From Flexivirga meconopsidis (lineage in GTDB: Bacteria; Actinomycetota; Actinomycetes; Actinomycetales; Dermatophilaceae): a DNA stretch of 64,000 nucleotides. The position numbers and the translations under genes are program-made. Positions 16,458 through 26,268 of this stretch are shown here, in pieces. The notes beneath the pieces were generated by a model. That model had not been told where the DNA came from and ran no database searches. It saw only the letters and a list, made by a program, of their open reading frames with translations. Location of the stretch: contig NZ_JAOBQJ010000001.1 in the NCBI RefSeq assembly GCF_026162425.1, forward strand, positions 868,001 to 932,000. The letters are read 5' to 3'. Each line of letters opens with the position of its first letter. Within the stretch, counting starts at the first letter, position 1.

Positions 16458-17420
16458 ATGCCTGGCAATTCGAGCCGTCGCGGCGCGGTCCGCAAGGGCA
16501 ACTCGCGCAAGGGTCCGCTCGTCGGCAGCGGCGGTCAGCGCCGTCGCGGTCTGGAGGGCAAGGGCCCCACGCCCAAGGCGAGCGACCGGCCAAATCACAA
16601 GGCGTACAAGGCTGCCCGGAAGGCGGAGACCACCAAGCGATCGGCGCCGTCGCGGTCCGGAGGCAAGTCCGCCAAGCAGAGCGGTGAGGTGATCGCCGGA
16701 CGCAACTCCGTCGTCGAGGCGCTGCGGGTCGGTGTACCCGCCACCGCACTGTATGTCGCAGGTCGCATCGACTCCGACGACCGGGTCAAGGAATCGCTGA
16801 AAATCGCTGCGGATCAGACGATTCCGATCATGGAGGCGCAACGCACCGAGCTGGACCGGATGACCGACGGGGCGACACACCAGGGCCTCGCGCTGCAGGT
16901 CCCGCCATACGACTATGCCCACCCGGACGACCTGATCAACCCCGAAGCACCGGGCGTCCCGCTGGTGGTCGCGCTGGACGGGATCACCGACCCGCGCAAC
17001 CTCGGCGCGATCGTCCGCTCGGTCGCCGCGTTCGGCGGGCACGGCGTGATCGTGCCCGAGCGGCGCTCGGCCGGGATGACCGCCAGTGCGTGGAAGACGT
17101 CCGCCGGAGCGGCTGCCCGCATCCCGGTTGCGTTGGCCGGCAACCTGACTCGCACGCTGAACGAATTCAAGAAGGCCGGCTTCTTCGTCATCGGGCTGGA
17201 CATGGACGGTGAGGTCGAACTGCCGGCGCTGGACCTCGCGGGTGAGCCACTCGTCATCGTCGTCGGCTCCGAAGGCAAGGGTCTGTCGCGGCTGGTCAGC
17301 GAGACCTGCGACCAGATCGTGTCGGTGCCGATGAGCTCGACCGTCGAGTCGCTCAATGCCGGCATCGCGGCGTCAGTCACGCTCTACGAAGTCGCCCGGC
17401 AGCGGGCCGAAAAGTCCTGA
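16458..17420 (+). CDS. rlmB: 23S rRNA (guanosine-2'-O-)-methyltransferase RlmB
   Basis: A 320-residue SPOUT/TrmH methyltransferase. The first ~75 residues are a lysine- and arginine-rich disordered extension common in actinobacterial RlmB. A substrate-binding domain follows ([13 protein letters not shown], about 77-150), then the SPOUT domain with motif 1 [15 protein letters not shown], motif 2 [10 protein letters not shown] and motif 3 [17 protein letters not shown], which forms the AdoMet knot. It methylates G2251-equivalent in 23S rRNA. The frame is open upstream inside cysS; the ATG at 16458 is the natural start. A strong hairpin follows the gene. Confidence 0.95.
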   Translation: MPGNSSRRGAVRKGNSRKGPLVGSGGQRRRGLEGKGPTPKASDRPNHKAYKAARKAETTKRSAPSRSGGKSAKQSGEVIAGRNSVVEALRVGVPATALYVAGRIDSDDRVKESLKIAADQTIPIMEAQRTELDRMTDGATHQGLALQVPPYDYAHPDDLINPEAPGVPLVVALDGITDPRNLGAIVRSVAAFGGHGVIVPERRSAGMTASAWKTSAGAAARIPVALAGNLTRTLNEFKKAGFFVIGLDMDGEVELPALDLAGEPLVIVVGSEGKGLSRLVSETCDQIVSVPMSSTVESLNAGIAASVTLYEVARQRAEKS

Positions 17421-17438
17421 CGTTCTTGCCGTTTCGCT

Positions 17439-17472
17439 GAGGAGCCCGGAAGCGCGCAGCTTCCGGGCCCTC
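17439..17472. terminator. Hairpin terminator between rlmB and the RDD gene
   Basis: GCCCGGAAGC (17444-17453) pairs perfectly with GCTTCCGGGC (17459-17468) around GCGCA. Flanking GAGG and CCTC extend the stem past a bulged A. The neighbouring genes converge, so it can serve both. No clear T-tract, as is usual at high GC. Confidence 0.75.
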
Positions 17473-17491
17473 TCGCAACGATTGCTACGGA

Positions 17492-18142
17492 CTACTTGTC
17501 ACCGTGCGGCACGACGGTGCCCACGATCTTGTCCGCCAGCGTCTGCCGCTTGCGGTCCCACAGCGGGAACAGGTAGCCGATGTAACAGATCACGCCGTCG
17601 ACGAAGTGGCAGAGATCGCGCACGAAGGCCATCAGCGGACCGATCGGCCGGCCGGAGTCGGCGCTCACCAGCCGCACGTGCATGACGCCCTTGCCGATGC
17701 TCTGCCCGGTGGTGCCGGCCTTGTACCAACGGTTCCAGGCCTGGATGCCGACGATCAGCAGGAAGCCGAGCAGCAGCACGTAGACGTTCTGCATGGCGGC
17801 ACCGATGACATAAAGGATGATGCCGGGCAGCGCGACGAGAGCGTCGACCAGATAGGCGCCCACCCGCTGGCCCCAGCTGGCGTAGGTGTCGGGCGGCAGT
17901 TGGTCGCCGAACGCGTTCCCGCCGTACGGCGGCTGACCACCGTACTGCGGCTGACCGTACTGTCCGGGCGTGGGCTGGCCGTACTGGCCGGACGAGTCAG
18001 GCTGTGGACCGCCGTACCGGCCCGGCGCGGGCTGGCCGCCATACTGCCCGCCGAGGCTCGGCTGCTCTCCGTATCCGGGCTGTGCCGGCCGGCCGTAGGG
18101 GTCCTGCGGTCCCTGCCCGCCGCTATTGCCGTAGTTGGACAT
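17492..18142 (-). CDS. RDD family membrane protein with Gly/Pro/Gln/Tyr-rich N-terminus
   Basis: A 216-residue protein. Residues 1-85 are low-complexity, built from repeats such as QYGGQ, GQYGQP and PPYGG. The RDD domain follows, starting ASWGQRVGAYLVDALVALPG with the diagnostic Arg and Asp, and containing about three hydrophobic helices. Its C-terminus is RKRQTLADKIVGTVVV-like. The transport or anchoring role of RDD proteins is not defined. I start it at the ATG ending at 18142; the frame upstream is not conserved. It is divergent from the TM2 gene, which also has a proline-rich N-terminus. Confidence 0.88.
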   Translation of the reverse strand: MSNYGNSGGQGPQDPYGRPAQPGYGEQPSLGGQYGGQPAPGRYGGPQPDSSGQYGQPTPGQYGQPQYGGQPPYGGNAFGDQLPPDTYASWGQRVGAYLVDALVALPGIILYVIGAAMQNVYVLLLGFLLIVGIQAWNRWYKAGTTGQSIGKGVMHVRLVSADSGRPIGPLMAFVRDLCHFVDGVICYIGYLFPLWDRKRQTLADKIVGTVVPHGDK

Positions 18143-18331
18143 TGCTGTCGATTCCTCCCTGCATCGATGGGGCACCCGGTCGTGAACCGGGTGGTGTGCC
18201 GAAGCCTCGCACGCTTCGTGCTCGGAGTGCAGACGCACGGGGCAACCACCCGGTTCCGTGATGAAACCGTGGGATCGGTTCGCGACGTCACGTATGGTGA
18301 CCCGCACAATCCACCCGACGAGGGATCAACG

Positions 18332-18790
18332 ATGAGTAGCTACGGTGGGACGCCGAACCCGAATGAGCCCTACCCCCAGCAGCCCCCGCAGCAGCCGGGG
18401 CCCGGTCCGGCCTGGGGCGCTCCGGCGCAGGACTCGTTCTTCATCATGAACATGGGCCAGGAGCAGGGCCCGGTGCCGTATGCGCAGCTGCAGCAACTCG
18501 CCGCGACCGGCGCGCTGAAGGGCGACACCGCGGTGCGCAGTGTGAGCGGCGGCGGTTACTTTCCGGCCAAACAGGTGCCCGGGGTCTTCTCCAGCAAGGA
18601 CTGGATGACCGCCGTCCTGCTGTCCTTCTTCCTGGGCAGCCTGGGCGTCGACCGGTTCTACCTCGGCCAGATCGGCCTCGGCGTGCTGAAGCTGGTCACG
18701 TTCGGAGCGTGCGGCGTCTGGTCGCTGATCGACTTCATCCTGTTGCTACTGCACAAGATTGACGATGCCGAGGGGCGCCCGCTCGCCTGA
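18332..18790 (+). CDS. GYF_2-TM2 domain membrane protein
   Basis: A 152-residue protein. A Pro/Gln-rich N-terminus (about 1-35) leads into a GYF_2-like domain (FFIMNMGQEQGPVPYAQLQQL...GDTAVRSV, about 38-85). A TM2 domain follows (about 90-145) with two helices and the typical FFLGSLGVDRFYLGQIGLG and GVWSLIDFILLL. Such proteins are found widely in actinobacteria; function unknown. The ATG at 18332 is chosen since the longer frame covers the divergent promoter and the antisense of the RDD gene. Confidence 0.88.
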   Translation: MSSYGGTPNPNEPYPQQPPQQPGPGPAWGAPAQDSFFIMNMGQEQGPVPYAQLQQLAATGALKGDTAVRSVSGGGYFPAKQVPGVFSSKDWMTAVLLSFFLGSLGVDRFYLGQIGLGVLKLVTFGACGVWSLIDFILLLLHKIDDAEGRPLA

Positions 18791-18810
18791 CCGAGGCGGC
18801 GGGGCGTCGG

Positions 18811-20052
18811 TCAGCGGTTCGCCCGCACGGGTATGGCGTCGGTGTCGACCCCGACCACCGCGCTGTCGTCGGGTTTGTCGGGCAACACCGTGTCGATGTA
18901 GTCCTGCACGGCTTCCTCAATGGTGAAGTCACGCTGGGCCTTCTCCGACATGTACCACCGGTGCTCCAACACCTCGTGGAAGAGCTCCGCCGGCTCCATC
19001 TTGCGGCGCATCTCCGGTGGAGCGCTGCGGGTGATCGGCTCGTAAACCTGCATCAGCCAGTCGTGCGCGACCTGCTCCTCATCGTCGTTCTGTCGCTCGT
19101 GGGCCGCCCGGAAGGCGTCGAGGTCATTGAGCAACCGGCGCGCCTGGTTGTCCTCGACATCGAGGCCGGTCAGCCGCAGCAGGCGACGCGAATGATGGCC
19201 GGCATCAACGACCTTCGGCTGGATCTGGATGGTGGTGCCATCGAAGTCGGTGGTGATGTCGAGTTCGCCGACGTCGAAGCCGAGCGAGTTGAGCACCCGG
19301 ATCCGTTCGTCCACCCGCCACCGCTGGTCGGCGTCGAACCGCTCAACGGCGGTCAGCTCCTGCCACAGCACGTTGTAGCGCTGGATGATTCGGTCGGAGA
19401 TCGCGATCGGGTCGATGTCCTCGCCGACGAAGCCGCCGGCCTGCAGGTCCATCATCTCGCCGGCGATGTTGACCCGGGCGATGTCGAGATCGTGCTCGCG
19501 CTGGCCGTTGGTCAGCTTGTCGTGCAACTCACCGGTTTCGGCGTCGACCAGGTATGCCGCAAACTCACCGGCACTCCGCTTGAACAACGTGTTGGACAGC
19601 GACACGTCGCCCCACCAGAAGCCGACCAGGTGTAGTCGCACGAGGAGTACGGCGAGGGCATCGATCAACCGGGCCGCGGTGTCCGGCCGCAAGTTCTGGC
19701 TGAGCATCGCTCGATAGGGCAGGGAGAACTGCAGGTGCCGGGTCAGCAGACACGCGTCGAGCGGCTCACCGTCCTTGGTGAGTCGTCCCGCGACGACACC
19801 GACTGGCTCGACCACCGGCTGTCCCAACCGTCGCAGCATGCGCAGCATGTTGTACTCGCGCCGCGCGATGTCGGCCTTGATCTCCTTGATCGCGATGACC
19901 CGCCCCTCCAGCCGCACGAAGCGCACCACGTGCCGGGAGATGCCTCGCGGCAGTGCGGCGAGCCGTTCCTCCGGCCAGTCCTCCAGCGGCAGCCGCCAGG
20001 GCAGGTCGAGCAGGGCCGGCCAGGGTCGGGCGGTCGTGATGTCGAGAGCCAC
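18811..20052 (-). CDS. DUF4032 protein with kinase-like fold
   Basis: A 413-residue cytosolic protein. The N-terminal half looks like a lipopolysaccharide-kinase or APH-type protein kinase fold: VRLEGRVIAIKEIK with a candidate ATP-binding lysine near residue 57, HLVGFWWGDVSLSNTLF where the catalytic-loop Asp would lie, and AYLVDAETGEL as a DFG-like metal site. The C-terminal half is the actinobacterial DUF4032 extension, ending in a helical tail with HRWYMSEKAQRDF. No substrate is known. It is convergent with the TM2 gene and downstream of ugpC. Confidence 0.8.
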   Translation of the reverse strand: MALDITTARPWPALLDLPWRLPLEDWPEERLAALPRGISRHVVRFVRLEGRVIAIKEIKADIARREYNMLRMLRRLGQPVVEPVGVVAGRLTKDGEPLDACLLTRHLQFSLPYRAMLSQNLRPDTAARLIDALAVLLVRLHLVGFWWGDVSLSNTLFKRSAGEFAAYLVDAETGELHDKLTNGQREHDLDIARVNIAGEMMDLQAGGFVGEDIDPIAISDRIIQRYNVLWQELTAVERFDADQRWRVDERIRVLNSLGFDVGELDITTDFDGTTIQIQPKVVDAGHHSRRLLRLTGLDVEDNQARRLLNDLDAFRAAHERQNDDEEQVAHDWLMQVYEPITRSAPPEMRRKMEPAELFHEVLEHRWYMSEKAQRDFTIEEAVQDYIDTVLPDKPDDSAVVGVDTDAIPVRANR

Positions 20053-20090
20053 GGGTCCATTGTGCTCGCCGATCAGCCGGTATGACGCAA

Positions 20091-20128
20091 CTCGGCGGCA
20101 TACCTCCTCATTGAGGTATGCCGCCGAG
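20091..20128. terminator. Perfect 16-bp hairpin downstream of ugpC
   Basis: CTCGGCGGCATACCTC (20091-20106) and its exact complement (20113-20128) flank the loop CTCATT. On the minus strand this is about 115 bases after the ugpC stop and before the DUF4032 start, so it is most likely the ugpC terminator or attenuator. The stem contains the GTATGCC/GGCATAC motif discussed in the findings. Confidence 0.65.
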
Positions 20129-20135
20129 AGATCTC

Positions 20136-20242
20136 GCGGGTCCCGACGCGCGGAATCGAGCCGAAAGAGGCCGCGAAGATGACAGCCGGGACCCGCGCAG
20201 CGCAGCCAGCGGGTCCCGACGCGCGGAATCGAGCCGAAAGAG
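20136..20242. repeat. 34-bp direct repeat with internal hairpin after ugpC
   Basis: A 34-base sequence starting GCGGGTCCCGACGCGC and ending GCCGAAAGAG occurs at 20136-20169 and again at 20209-20242, 73 bp apart. Between them CGGGACCCGC (20187-20196) pairs perfectly with GCGGGTCCCG (20209-20218), the start of the second copy. The second copy stops one base before the ugpC stop codon. It resembles a tandemly duplicated REP-like unit or a second terminator. Confidence 0.8.
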
Positions 20243-20243
20243 C

Positions 20244-21329
<1,086 letters not shown>

Positions 21330-21389
21330 GCTGATGCATCTCCTTCACCGGCAGGAACGTGCCGGACGATCCGTTGTGAATGGAAGTGG

Positions 21390-21409
21390 CGACGTCACCT
21401 GTGACGTCG
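21390..21409. promoter_or_regulatory. 20-bp palindrome upstream of ugpC
   Basis: CGACGTCACCTGTGACGTCG is a perfect inverted repeat with 9-bp arms and a two-base centre, 61 bp upstream of the ugpC start codon. Its size and position suit a LacI- or TetR-type operator. Nothing else was noted in the 184-bp gap up to otsB. Confidence 0.55.
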
Positions 21410-21513
21410 GCCACAGCCCCATCTTGTCGTATGACGGGGGCCGCGTGTGCGCAAACGTCCGAAATTGTGTGCATTTGCGTGGATGGGCTGGTCAAACCCC
21501 GCGGCCAACCGCC

Positions 21514-22278
21514 TCAGCGGTCTCGCAGGACGGCCTCGAAGACCGCAACGACCTCGGCCGGGCCGTCGATGCGGAACCGCGCGCCGGTCTGCCCCGGCCC
21601 GACCTTGATGGTGACGTTGCCGGCGTCGGCGGGCAGCACCGCGAACGCCGTCTCGTCGGTCACGTCGTCGCCCAGGTAGCAGGTAGCGACCGTGCCGTGC
21701 TGCTCGGCCAGGGCCTGCAGGGCAAGGCCCTTGGTCACCGGCAGCACACTGAACTCCACGATCTGCTTGCCGCTCATCTTGTGCACGCCGGGCAGGTTGA
21801 CCGCCAGCGCGTGCTGGGACGCGGCGGTGGCCGCCGCCTCGGAGAGGCCGCGGGTGTGCAGCACGACGCCGGCCGGTTTGTGCTCGAGCCGGGTGCCGGG
21901 ATGCGCGGCGACGACGGCGTCGAGTGCTCGCGTCGCTCCCGTGAGCCGCTGCCTCGCGGCATCGTCGAAGTCGACGTGTAGCGGCAGCTCCCGGTCCGGT
22001 TCGGCGCCGTGGGAGCCGATCAGCGTGATGTTGTCCTGCGGTGTCACGCCGGTCAGCTGACGGAGCGCCGCCAGGTCACGCCCGGAGACGACGGCCACGA
22101 AAATGCCTGGCGTGCGCGCGATTTCGCGAAGCACTTCCATCGACCCGTCGACCGGCCGGGACTTGGAGGGGTCCTGCACCAGAGGGGCGAGCACGCCATC
22201 GAAGTCGGTCGCGAGCAGGACGGGAGTGCGGGCGGCATACGCCGAAAGGGCTTGTGCGAGAGAGCTTTCCAGGGGCAT
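21514..22278 (-). CDS. otsB: Trehalose-6-phosphate phosphatase
   Basis: A 254-residue HAD-superfamily phosphatase. Motif I DFDGVLAPLV has nucleophile and acid aspartates near residues 25 and 27, motif II is VVSGRD, and motif IV GDDVTDETAF provides the magnesium aspartates. It releases trehalose from trehalose 6-phosphate. It shares one base with the otsA stop (TGATG), so the pair is translationally coupled. Confidence 0.95.
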   Translation of the reverse strand: MPLESSLAQALSAYAARTPVLLATDFDGVLAPLVQDPSKSRPVDGSMEVLREIARTPGIFVAVVSGRDLAALRQLTGVTPQDNITLIGSHGAEPDRELPLHVDFDDAARQRLTGATRALDAVVAAHPGTRLEHKPAGVVLHTRGLSEAAATAASQHALAVNLPGVHKMSGKQIVEFSVLPVTKGLALQALAEQHGTVATCYLGDDVTDETAFAVLPADAGNVTIKVGPGQTGARFRIDGPAEVVAVFEAVLRDR

Positions 22279-23684
22279 CAGCGAGGGCGCTCCGGTGCGG
22301 CGGCGAGATTGGTCAGGAAATCCTCTGCCCAGCGTTGCACGTCATGGGTCATCACCTGCCGGCGCATGGCGCGCATGCGGCGCGCGAGCACGTCGGGCGG
22401 CGCCTGGATGGCATTCATGATCGACTGCTTCAACGCGCTGATGTCGTGCGGGTTGGTCAGGTAGGCCTGCTTGAGTTCCGATGCGGCGCCGGTGAATTCG
22501 CTGAGCACGAGCGCTCCGGTGCCGTCGTGTGCGGCGATGTATTCCTTGGCCACGAGGTTCATCCCGTCGCGCAGCGGGGTGACCAGCATGACGTCCGCGG
22601 CCAGGAACAACGCCGCCATCTCCTCGCGCGGGAAGGAGCGGTGCAGGTAGGTGACCGCGGGCGCGCCGATCGGGGAGTGGTCTCCGTTGATTTGGCCGAC
22701 CGTGCGCTCCACCTGGCTGCGGATGTGCTGATAGGCCTCCAGCCGTTCCCGGCTCGGGGTGGCGACCTGGATGAATTTCGTGGTGGACGGATCGAGCGTG
22801 CCCTCCTGGTAGAGCTCGCCGACCGCCTTGAGCCGGTGGCGGATGCCCTTGGTGTAGTCGAGCCGGTCGACACCGAGCATCAGGTGCTCGGGATCGCCGA
22901 GCTGTTCGCGGATCTCGGCGGCCCGCGCCTTGACCTGCGGAGTGTTGGCCAGGTCGGCCATCGCCTGCGCGTCGATCGAGATCGGCACCGCGGCGGCGCG
23001 GGTGGCGTGACCGTCGGCGAGGCGTACGACATCGCCCTTCACACTTGCCGCCAGCAACTGTCGGCAGGCGTTGAGGAAGTTGTATGCGTCTGCCTTGCGC
23101 TGGAAACCAAGGAAATCCGCGCCGAGCAGCCCGTGCAGCAGGCTCTCGCGGGCCGGCAACTGCATGAACAGCTCGACCGGAGGGAACGGGATGTGGTTGA
23201 ACCAGCCGATGCGCAGGTCAGGTCGCAGCTCGCGCAGCATCGCCGGCATTTCCTGCAGCTGGTAGTCCTGCACCCAGACCGTGCCGCCCTGCGCGGCCAG
23301 CTCGGCGGCGGCCTCGGCGAACCGCCGGTTGATGCGCTCGTACGCCGCCCGCCACCGTCGCTTGAACGTCGGCTGCACGATGACGTCGTGGTAGAGCGGC
23401 CACAGCGACCCGTTGCTGAAACCCTCGTAGTAGTCGCTGACCTCGTCGGCCGACAACGGCACCGGGTGCAGCTGCATGTCGTCCTCGCGGAACGGCTCGG
23501 GCGCCTCGCCCGGGTCTCCCGACCAGCCGATCCACGCGCCGTCGCGCCCGCGCATCACCGACTCCATCGCGGTCACCAGTCCGCCGGGGCTGCGTCGCCA
23601 CTCGACCGATCCGTCGTCCTGGGTGACCCGGTCGACGGGAAGCCGGTTGGCCGCGATCACGAGGTCGAACCTGTCCTTCGGCAA
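22278..23684 (-). CDS. otsA: Trehalose-6-phosphate synthase
   Basis: A 468-residue GT20 glycosyltransferase that joins UDP- or GDP-glucose to glucose 6-phosphate. It opens [14 protein letters not shown], has the glycine-rich [12 protein letters not shown] loop, the [10 protein letters not shown] region, [27 protein letters not shown], and the donor-site [17 protein letters not shown] with the E-x7-E acid. The start is uncertain. TTG at 23684 has GAAGGAG nine bases upstream and gives the family length; the frame is open to 23750, and a TTG at 23693 sits too close to that RBS. Trehalose here probably serves osmoprotection and envelope needs. Confidence 0.93.
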   Translation of the reverse strand: MPKDRFDLVIAANRLPVDRVTQDDGSVEWRRSPGGLVTAMESVMRGRDGAWIGWSGDPGEAPEPFREDDMQLHPVPLSADEVSDYYEGFSNGSLWPLYHDVIVQPTFKRRWRAAYERINRRFAEAAAELAAQGGTVWVQDYQLQEMPAMLRELRPDLRIGWFNHIPFPPVELFMQLPARESLLHGLLGADFLGFQRKADAYNFLNACRQLLAASVKGDVVRLADGHATRAAAVPISIDAQAMADLANTPQVKARAAEIREQLGDPEHLMLGVDRLDYTKGIRHRLKAVGELYQEGTLDPSTTKFIQVATPSRERLEAYQHIRSQVERTVGQINGDHSPIGAPAVTYLHRSFPREEMAALFLAADVMLVTPLRDGMNLVAKEYIAAHDGTGALVLSEFTGAASELKQAYLTNPHDISALKQSIMNAIQAPPDVLARRMRAMRRQVMTHDVQRWAEDFLTNLAAAPERPR

Positions 23685-23817
23685 CGAGCACAACTCCTTC
23701 GACGAACGAATCCGGCCGGGGCCCCGCCGGGTCCAAGGGTATCGGCGCACGGCACCGCCGACCCGTCGGGTTGACCGAGATCTGGCCGGGGAGGTCTACC
23801 CGGGGATACCGTGAGAC

Positions 23818-24243
23818 ATGCGCATCCAGGAGCTGATCAAGGGCAAGGGACCCGAGGTCGTGACCGTCCCCGCGACCACCACCGTGCAGCAACTCGTGCA
23901 GACCCTCGCGGACCACGGGATCGGCGCCGTCGTCGTGGTCGACGACGGGGCGATCACCGGGATCATCAGCGAGCGGGATGTCGTCCGCGCGCTGCCCGAG
24001 CACTCCGACGGGCTGTTGCAGCGACCGGTGTCGGAGCTGATGACCCGGACCGTGCACACCTGCGGGCCGGAGGATGAGATCCGCAGCCTCGCCGGGTTGA
24101 TGACCGAGCACCGCATCCGGCACCTGCCGGTGGTGCAGGACGACAAGCTCGTCGGCATCGTGAGCATTGGCGACATCGTGAAGTTCCGGCTGCAGGAGTT
24201 GCAGGACGAGCGCGATCAGCTCGAGTCCTACATCACGACCTGA
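23818..24243 (+). CDS. CBS domain protein
   Basis: A 141-residue protein made of two CBS motifs (about 8-64 and 75-130). Characteristic phrases are GIGAVVVVDDGAITGIISERDVVRAL and IRHLPVVQDDKLVGIVSIGDIVK. Stand-alone CBS pairs bind adenine nucleotides and regulate partners; no partner is evident here. It is divergent from otsA and followed after 95 bp by a kinase gene. Confidence 0.92.
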   Translation: MRIQELIKGKGPEVVTVPATTTVQQLVQTLADHGIGAVVVVDDGAITGIISERDVVRALPEHSDGLLQRPVSELMTRTVHTCGPEDEIRSLAGLMTEHRIRHLPVVQDDKLVGIVSIGDIVKFRLQELQDERDQLESYITT

Positions 24244-24338
24244 ACCCGACTTCGACCCAAGGCCCGCCCCCGACGTGACTTCCGGCACCCCGGGGCGTCT
24301 CTGCGGCTTCTCAGGCGTTGTCGCTTACCGTGGACAAC

Positions 24339-26204
24339 ATGACCGCCGATCGCCGCGCCGATGCCGCCCGTCCGGGTGCCGGCAGCGGCACGCATCGGCT
24401 GCCGACCCGCGGCCCTGACTCGTATAACGAGGCCTACGACGACCCGACCGTCGTCCTGCCACCGACCCAGCAGCTGCTCGGCAACTACCGGCTCATCGGC
24501 CGGCTCGGCGAGGGCGGCATGGGCGTGGTTTACAAGGGACTCGACGTGCACGGCGACCCCGTCGCGGTGAAAGTGCTGCGTGACCACATCGCGCACGACG
24601 CCGGTGCCCGCGAGCGGTTGCGCCGTGAGGTCAGCACGCTCGTGCGGGTGAAATCCCCCAACGTCGCGTCGTTCCTGGACGCCGAGGTGGACGGCGAACG
24701 TCCTTATCTGGTCACCAGTTTCGTGCCGGGCGCACCCCTTGACGAGGTCGTCGAGGAGGACGGCCCGTTCGGCGCGGCCCGGCTCGCCCGGCTGGGCCGG
24801 GGCCTTGCGGACGCGCTCGGCGCCATACACGCGGCGGGGATCGTGCACCGTGACCTCAAGCCCGGCAACGTGCTGCTGGTCGGCGACGACCCGGTGTTGA
24901 TCGACTTCGGCATCGCGCACGTCGCCGACGACGCTCGGCTCACCTCAACCGGTCTGGTGATGGGCACGCCCGGTTATCTGTCGCCGGAGATCGTCGAGGG
25001 CGCCGAGGTCACGCAGGCCACCGACTGGTGGGGTTGGGCGGCAACCCTGGCGTATGCCGCATCCGGTCAGCCGCCGTTCGGCCGCGGACCGATGACGGTG
25101 GTGCTGGATCGGGTGAGTCGTGGGCAGGCGGACCTCACCGGGGTCGAACCCCGCCTGCGGCCGCTGCTGCAGGCCGCACTCAACCCGGACCCGGCGGCCA
25201 GGCCGGCGGCGCAGGAGGTGCTCGCCGAGCTCGACGTCTTTGCCTCCGGCGGACAGACCGGCCACATCCCGATGCGGGCGACCAAGCCGCCCACCGAGGC
25301 GATCAGCCGGCCGACGACCTTCCGCCAGCAGGCCGCTCCCGTCACCGGCAAGCCGGCGACCGCATTCGTGCCGAGCCCCCGATCGTCCGCCCCGGACACC
25401 GAGCGGCTGCGCGGTGCGACGCCCGGGACGGAACGACTGCCCTACGACCGGGGCGCTGGACAGCGTTCTGCGCCGGTCGGTTTCGAGCCACGCGAGCAAC
25501 GCCGCCCACAGCCGTCGCCGCAGGGTGACCGTCCGGTGCCCTCGCTCCCGCCCGGCAAGTTCGTGCCGCCGCCGGACCCCCGCATCGGTCAGCCGGCCCG
25601 CACGGGCACGCTCGCCGCGCTCGCGGCTGCGGCCGTCGGGATCACCGCGTTGTGGCCGACGGTGGGTTTCGTGCTGGTGGTGTTGTGGGCGATCGCGGCG
25701 CGGTGGTGCGACAAGACCGTCACATCCATGGTCTTGCGGAGATTCAGCGGCGGGCGGCGCAAGTCCGACGGGTTCGTCGCTGCGGTGACCTCGCCCTGGC
25801 ACGGGGTGCTGGCCGCACTCGCGACTGTGTTGACGGTGCTGATCCCGGCGTTCGTCGGTGCCTGTGCGGCAGCCGTCGTCGCGCTCGCGTGGTCGATGAC
25901 CCAAGGGGGTTCGGCCTACTTGGCCCGGCCGGCGCCGCTCGGCGTCGGCATGCTGATCGCGTTGTTGGTGATGTGGTGGGGACCCGGCGGCATCCCGCTG
26001 CGCCGCGGGTCGCGCAGCATCGTGCGCGGCGTGATCCGCGGGAAGCCGCTGACCCAGATCATCGTCGGGGTGCTGATCGCGATCGCGATCATCTGCGGCC
26101 TGTGGGCGCTGACCCACCTGTCGTCCGGCGCGAACTGGTGGCCGTTCCAGACCGACAGCAGCGTTCCGATGCAGGGCGTGTTGCCCAATCTTCCTGGTAG
26201 ATAA
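24339..26204 (+). CDS. Ser/Thr protein kinase with multi-spanning C-terminal membrane domain
   Basis: A 621-residue protein. The kinase domain (about 50-305) is complete: glycine loop GRLGEGGMGVVYKG, Lys78 in VAVKVL, catalytic Asp172 in HRDLKPGN, Asp189 in DFG, and the activation-loop GTPGYLSPE. A Pro/Arg-rich linker follows (about 310-420). The C-terminal ~190 residues have four or five hydrophobic segments. Most actinobacterial Pkn kinases have one helix and an external sensor; this layout is less common. No PASTA repeats. I use ATG 24339; the frame is open to a TTG at 24318. Confidence 0.9.
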   Translation: MTADRRADAARPGAGSGTHRLPTRGPDSYNEAYDDPTVVLPPTQQLLGNYRLIGRLGEGGMGVVYKGLDVHGDPVAVKVLRDHIAHDAGARERLRREVSTLVRVKSPNVASFLDAEVDGERPYLVTSFVPGAPLDEVVEEDGPFGAARLARLGRGLADALGAIHAAGIVHRDLKPGNVLLVGDDPVLIDFGIAHVADDARLTSTGLVMGTPGYLSPEIVEGAEVTQATDWWGWAATLAYAASGQPPFGRGPMTVVLDRVSRGQADLTGVEPRLRPLLQAALNPDPAARPAAQEVLAELDVFASGGQTGHIPMRATKPPTEAISRPTTFRQQAAPVTGKPATAFVPSPRSSAPDTERLRGATPGTERLPYDRGAGQRSAPVGFEPREQRRPQPSPQGDRPVPSLPPGKFVPPPDPRIGQPARTGTLAALAAAAVGITALWPTVGFVLVVLWAIAARWCDKTVTSMVLRRFSGGRRKSDGFVAAVTSPWHGVLAALATVLTVLIPAFVGACAAAVVALAWSMTQGGSAYLARPAPLGVGMLIALLVMWWGPGGIPLRRGSRSIVRGVIRGKPLTQIIVGVLIAIAIICGLWALTHLSSGANWWPFQTDSSVPMQGVLPNLPGR

Positions 26205-26268
26205 GGCAATCAGGGCGCGCTCAGGCGCGTCATATCCGACGGCCACCTGATCGTCATACGCTGTCCGG

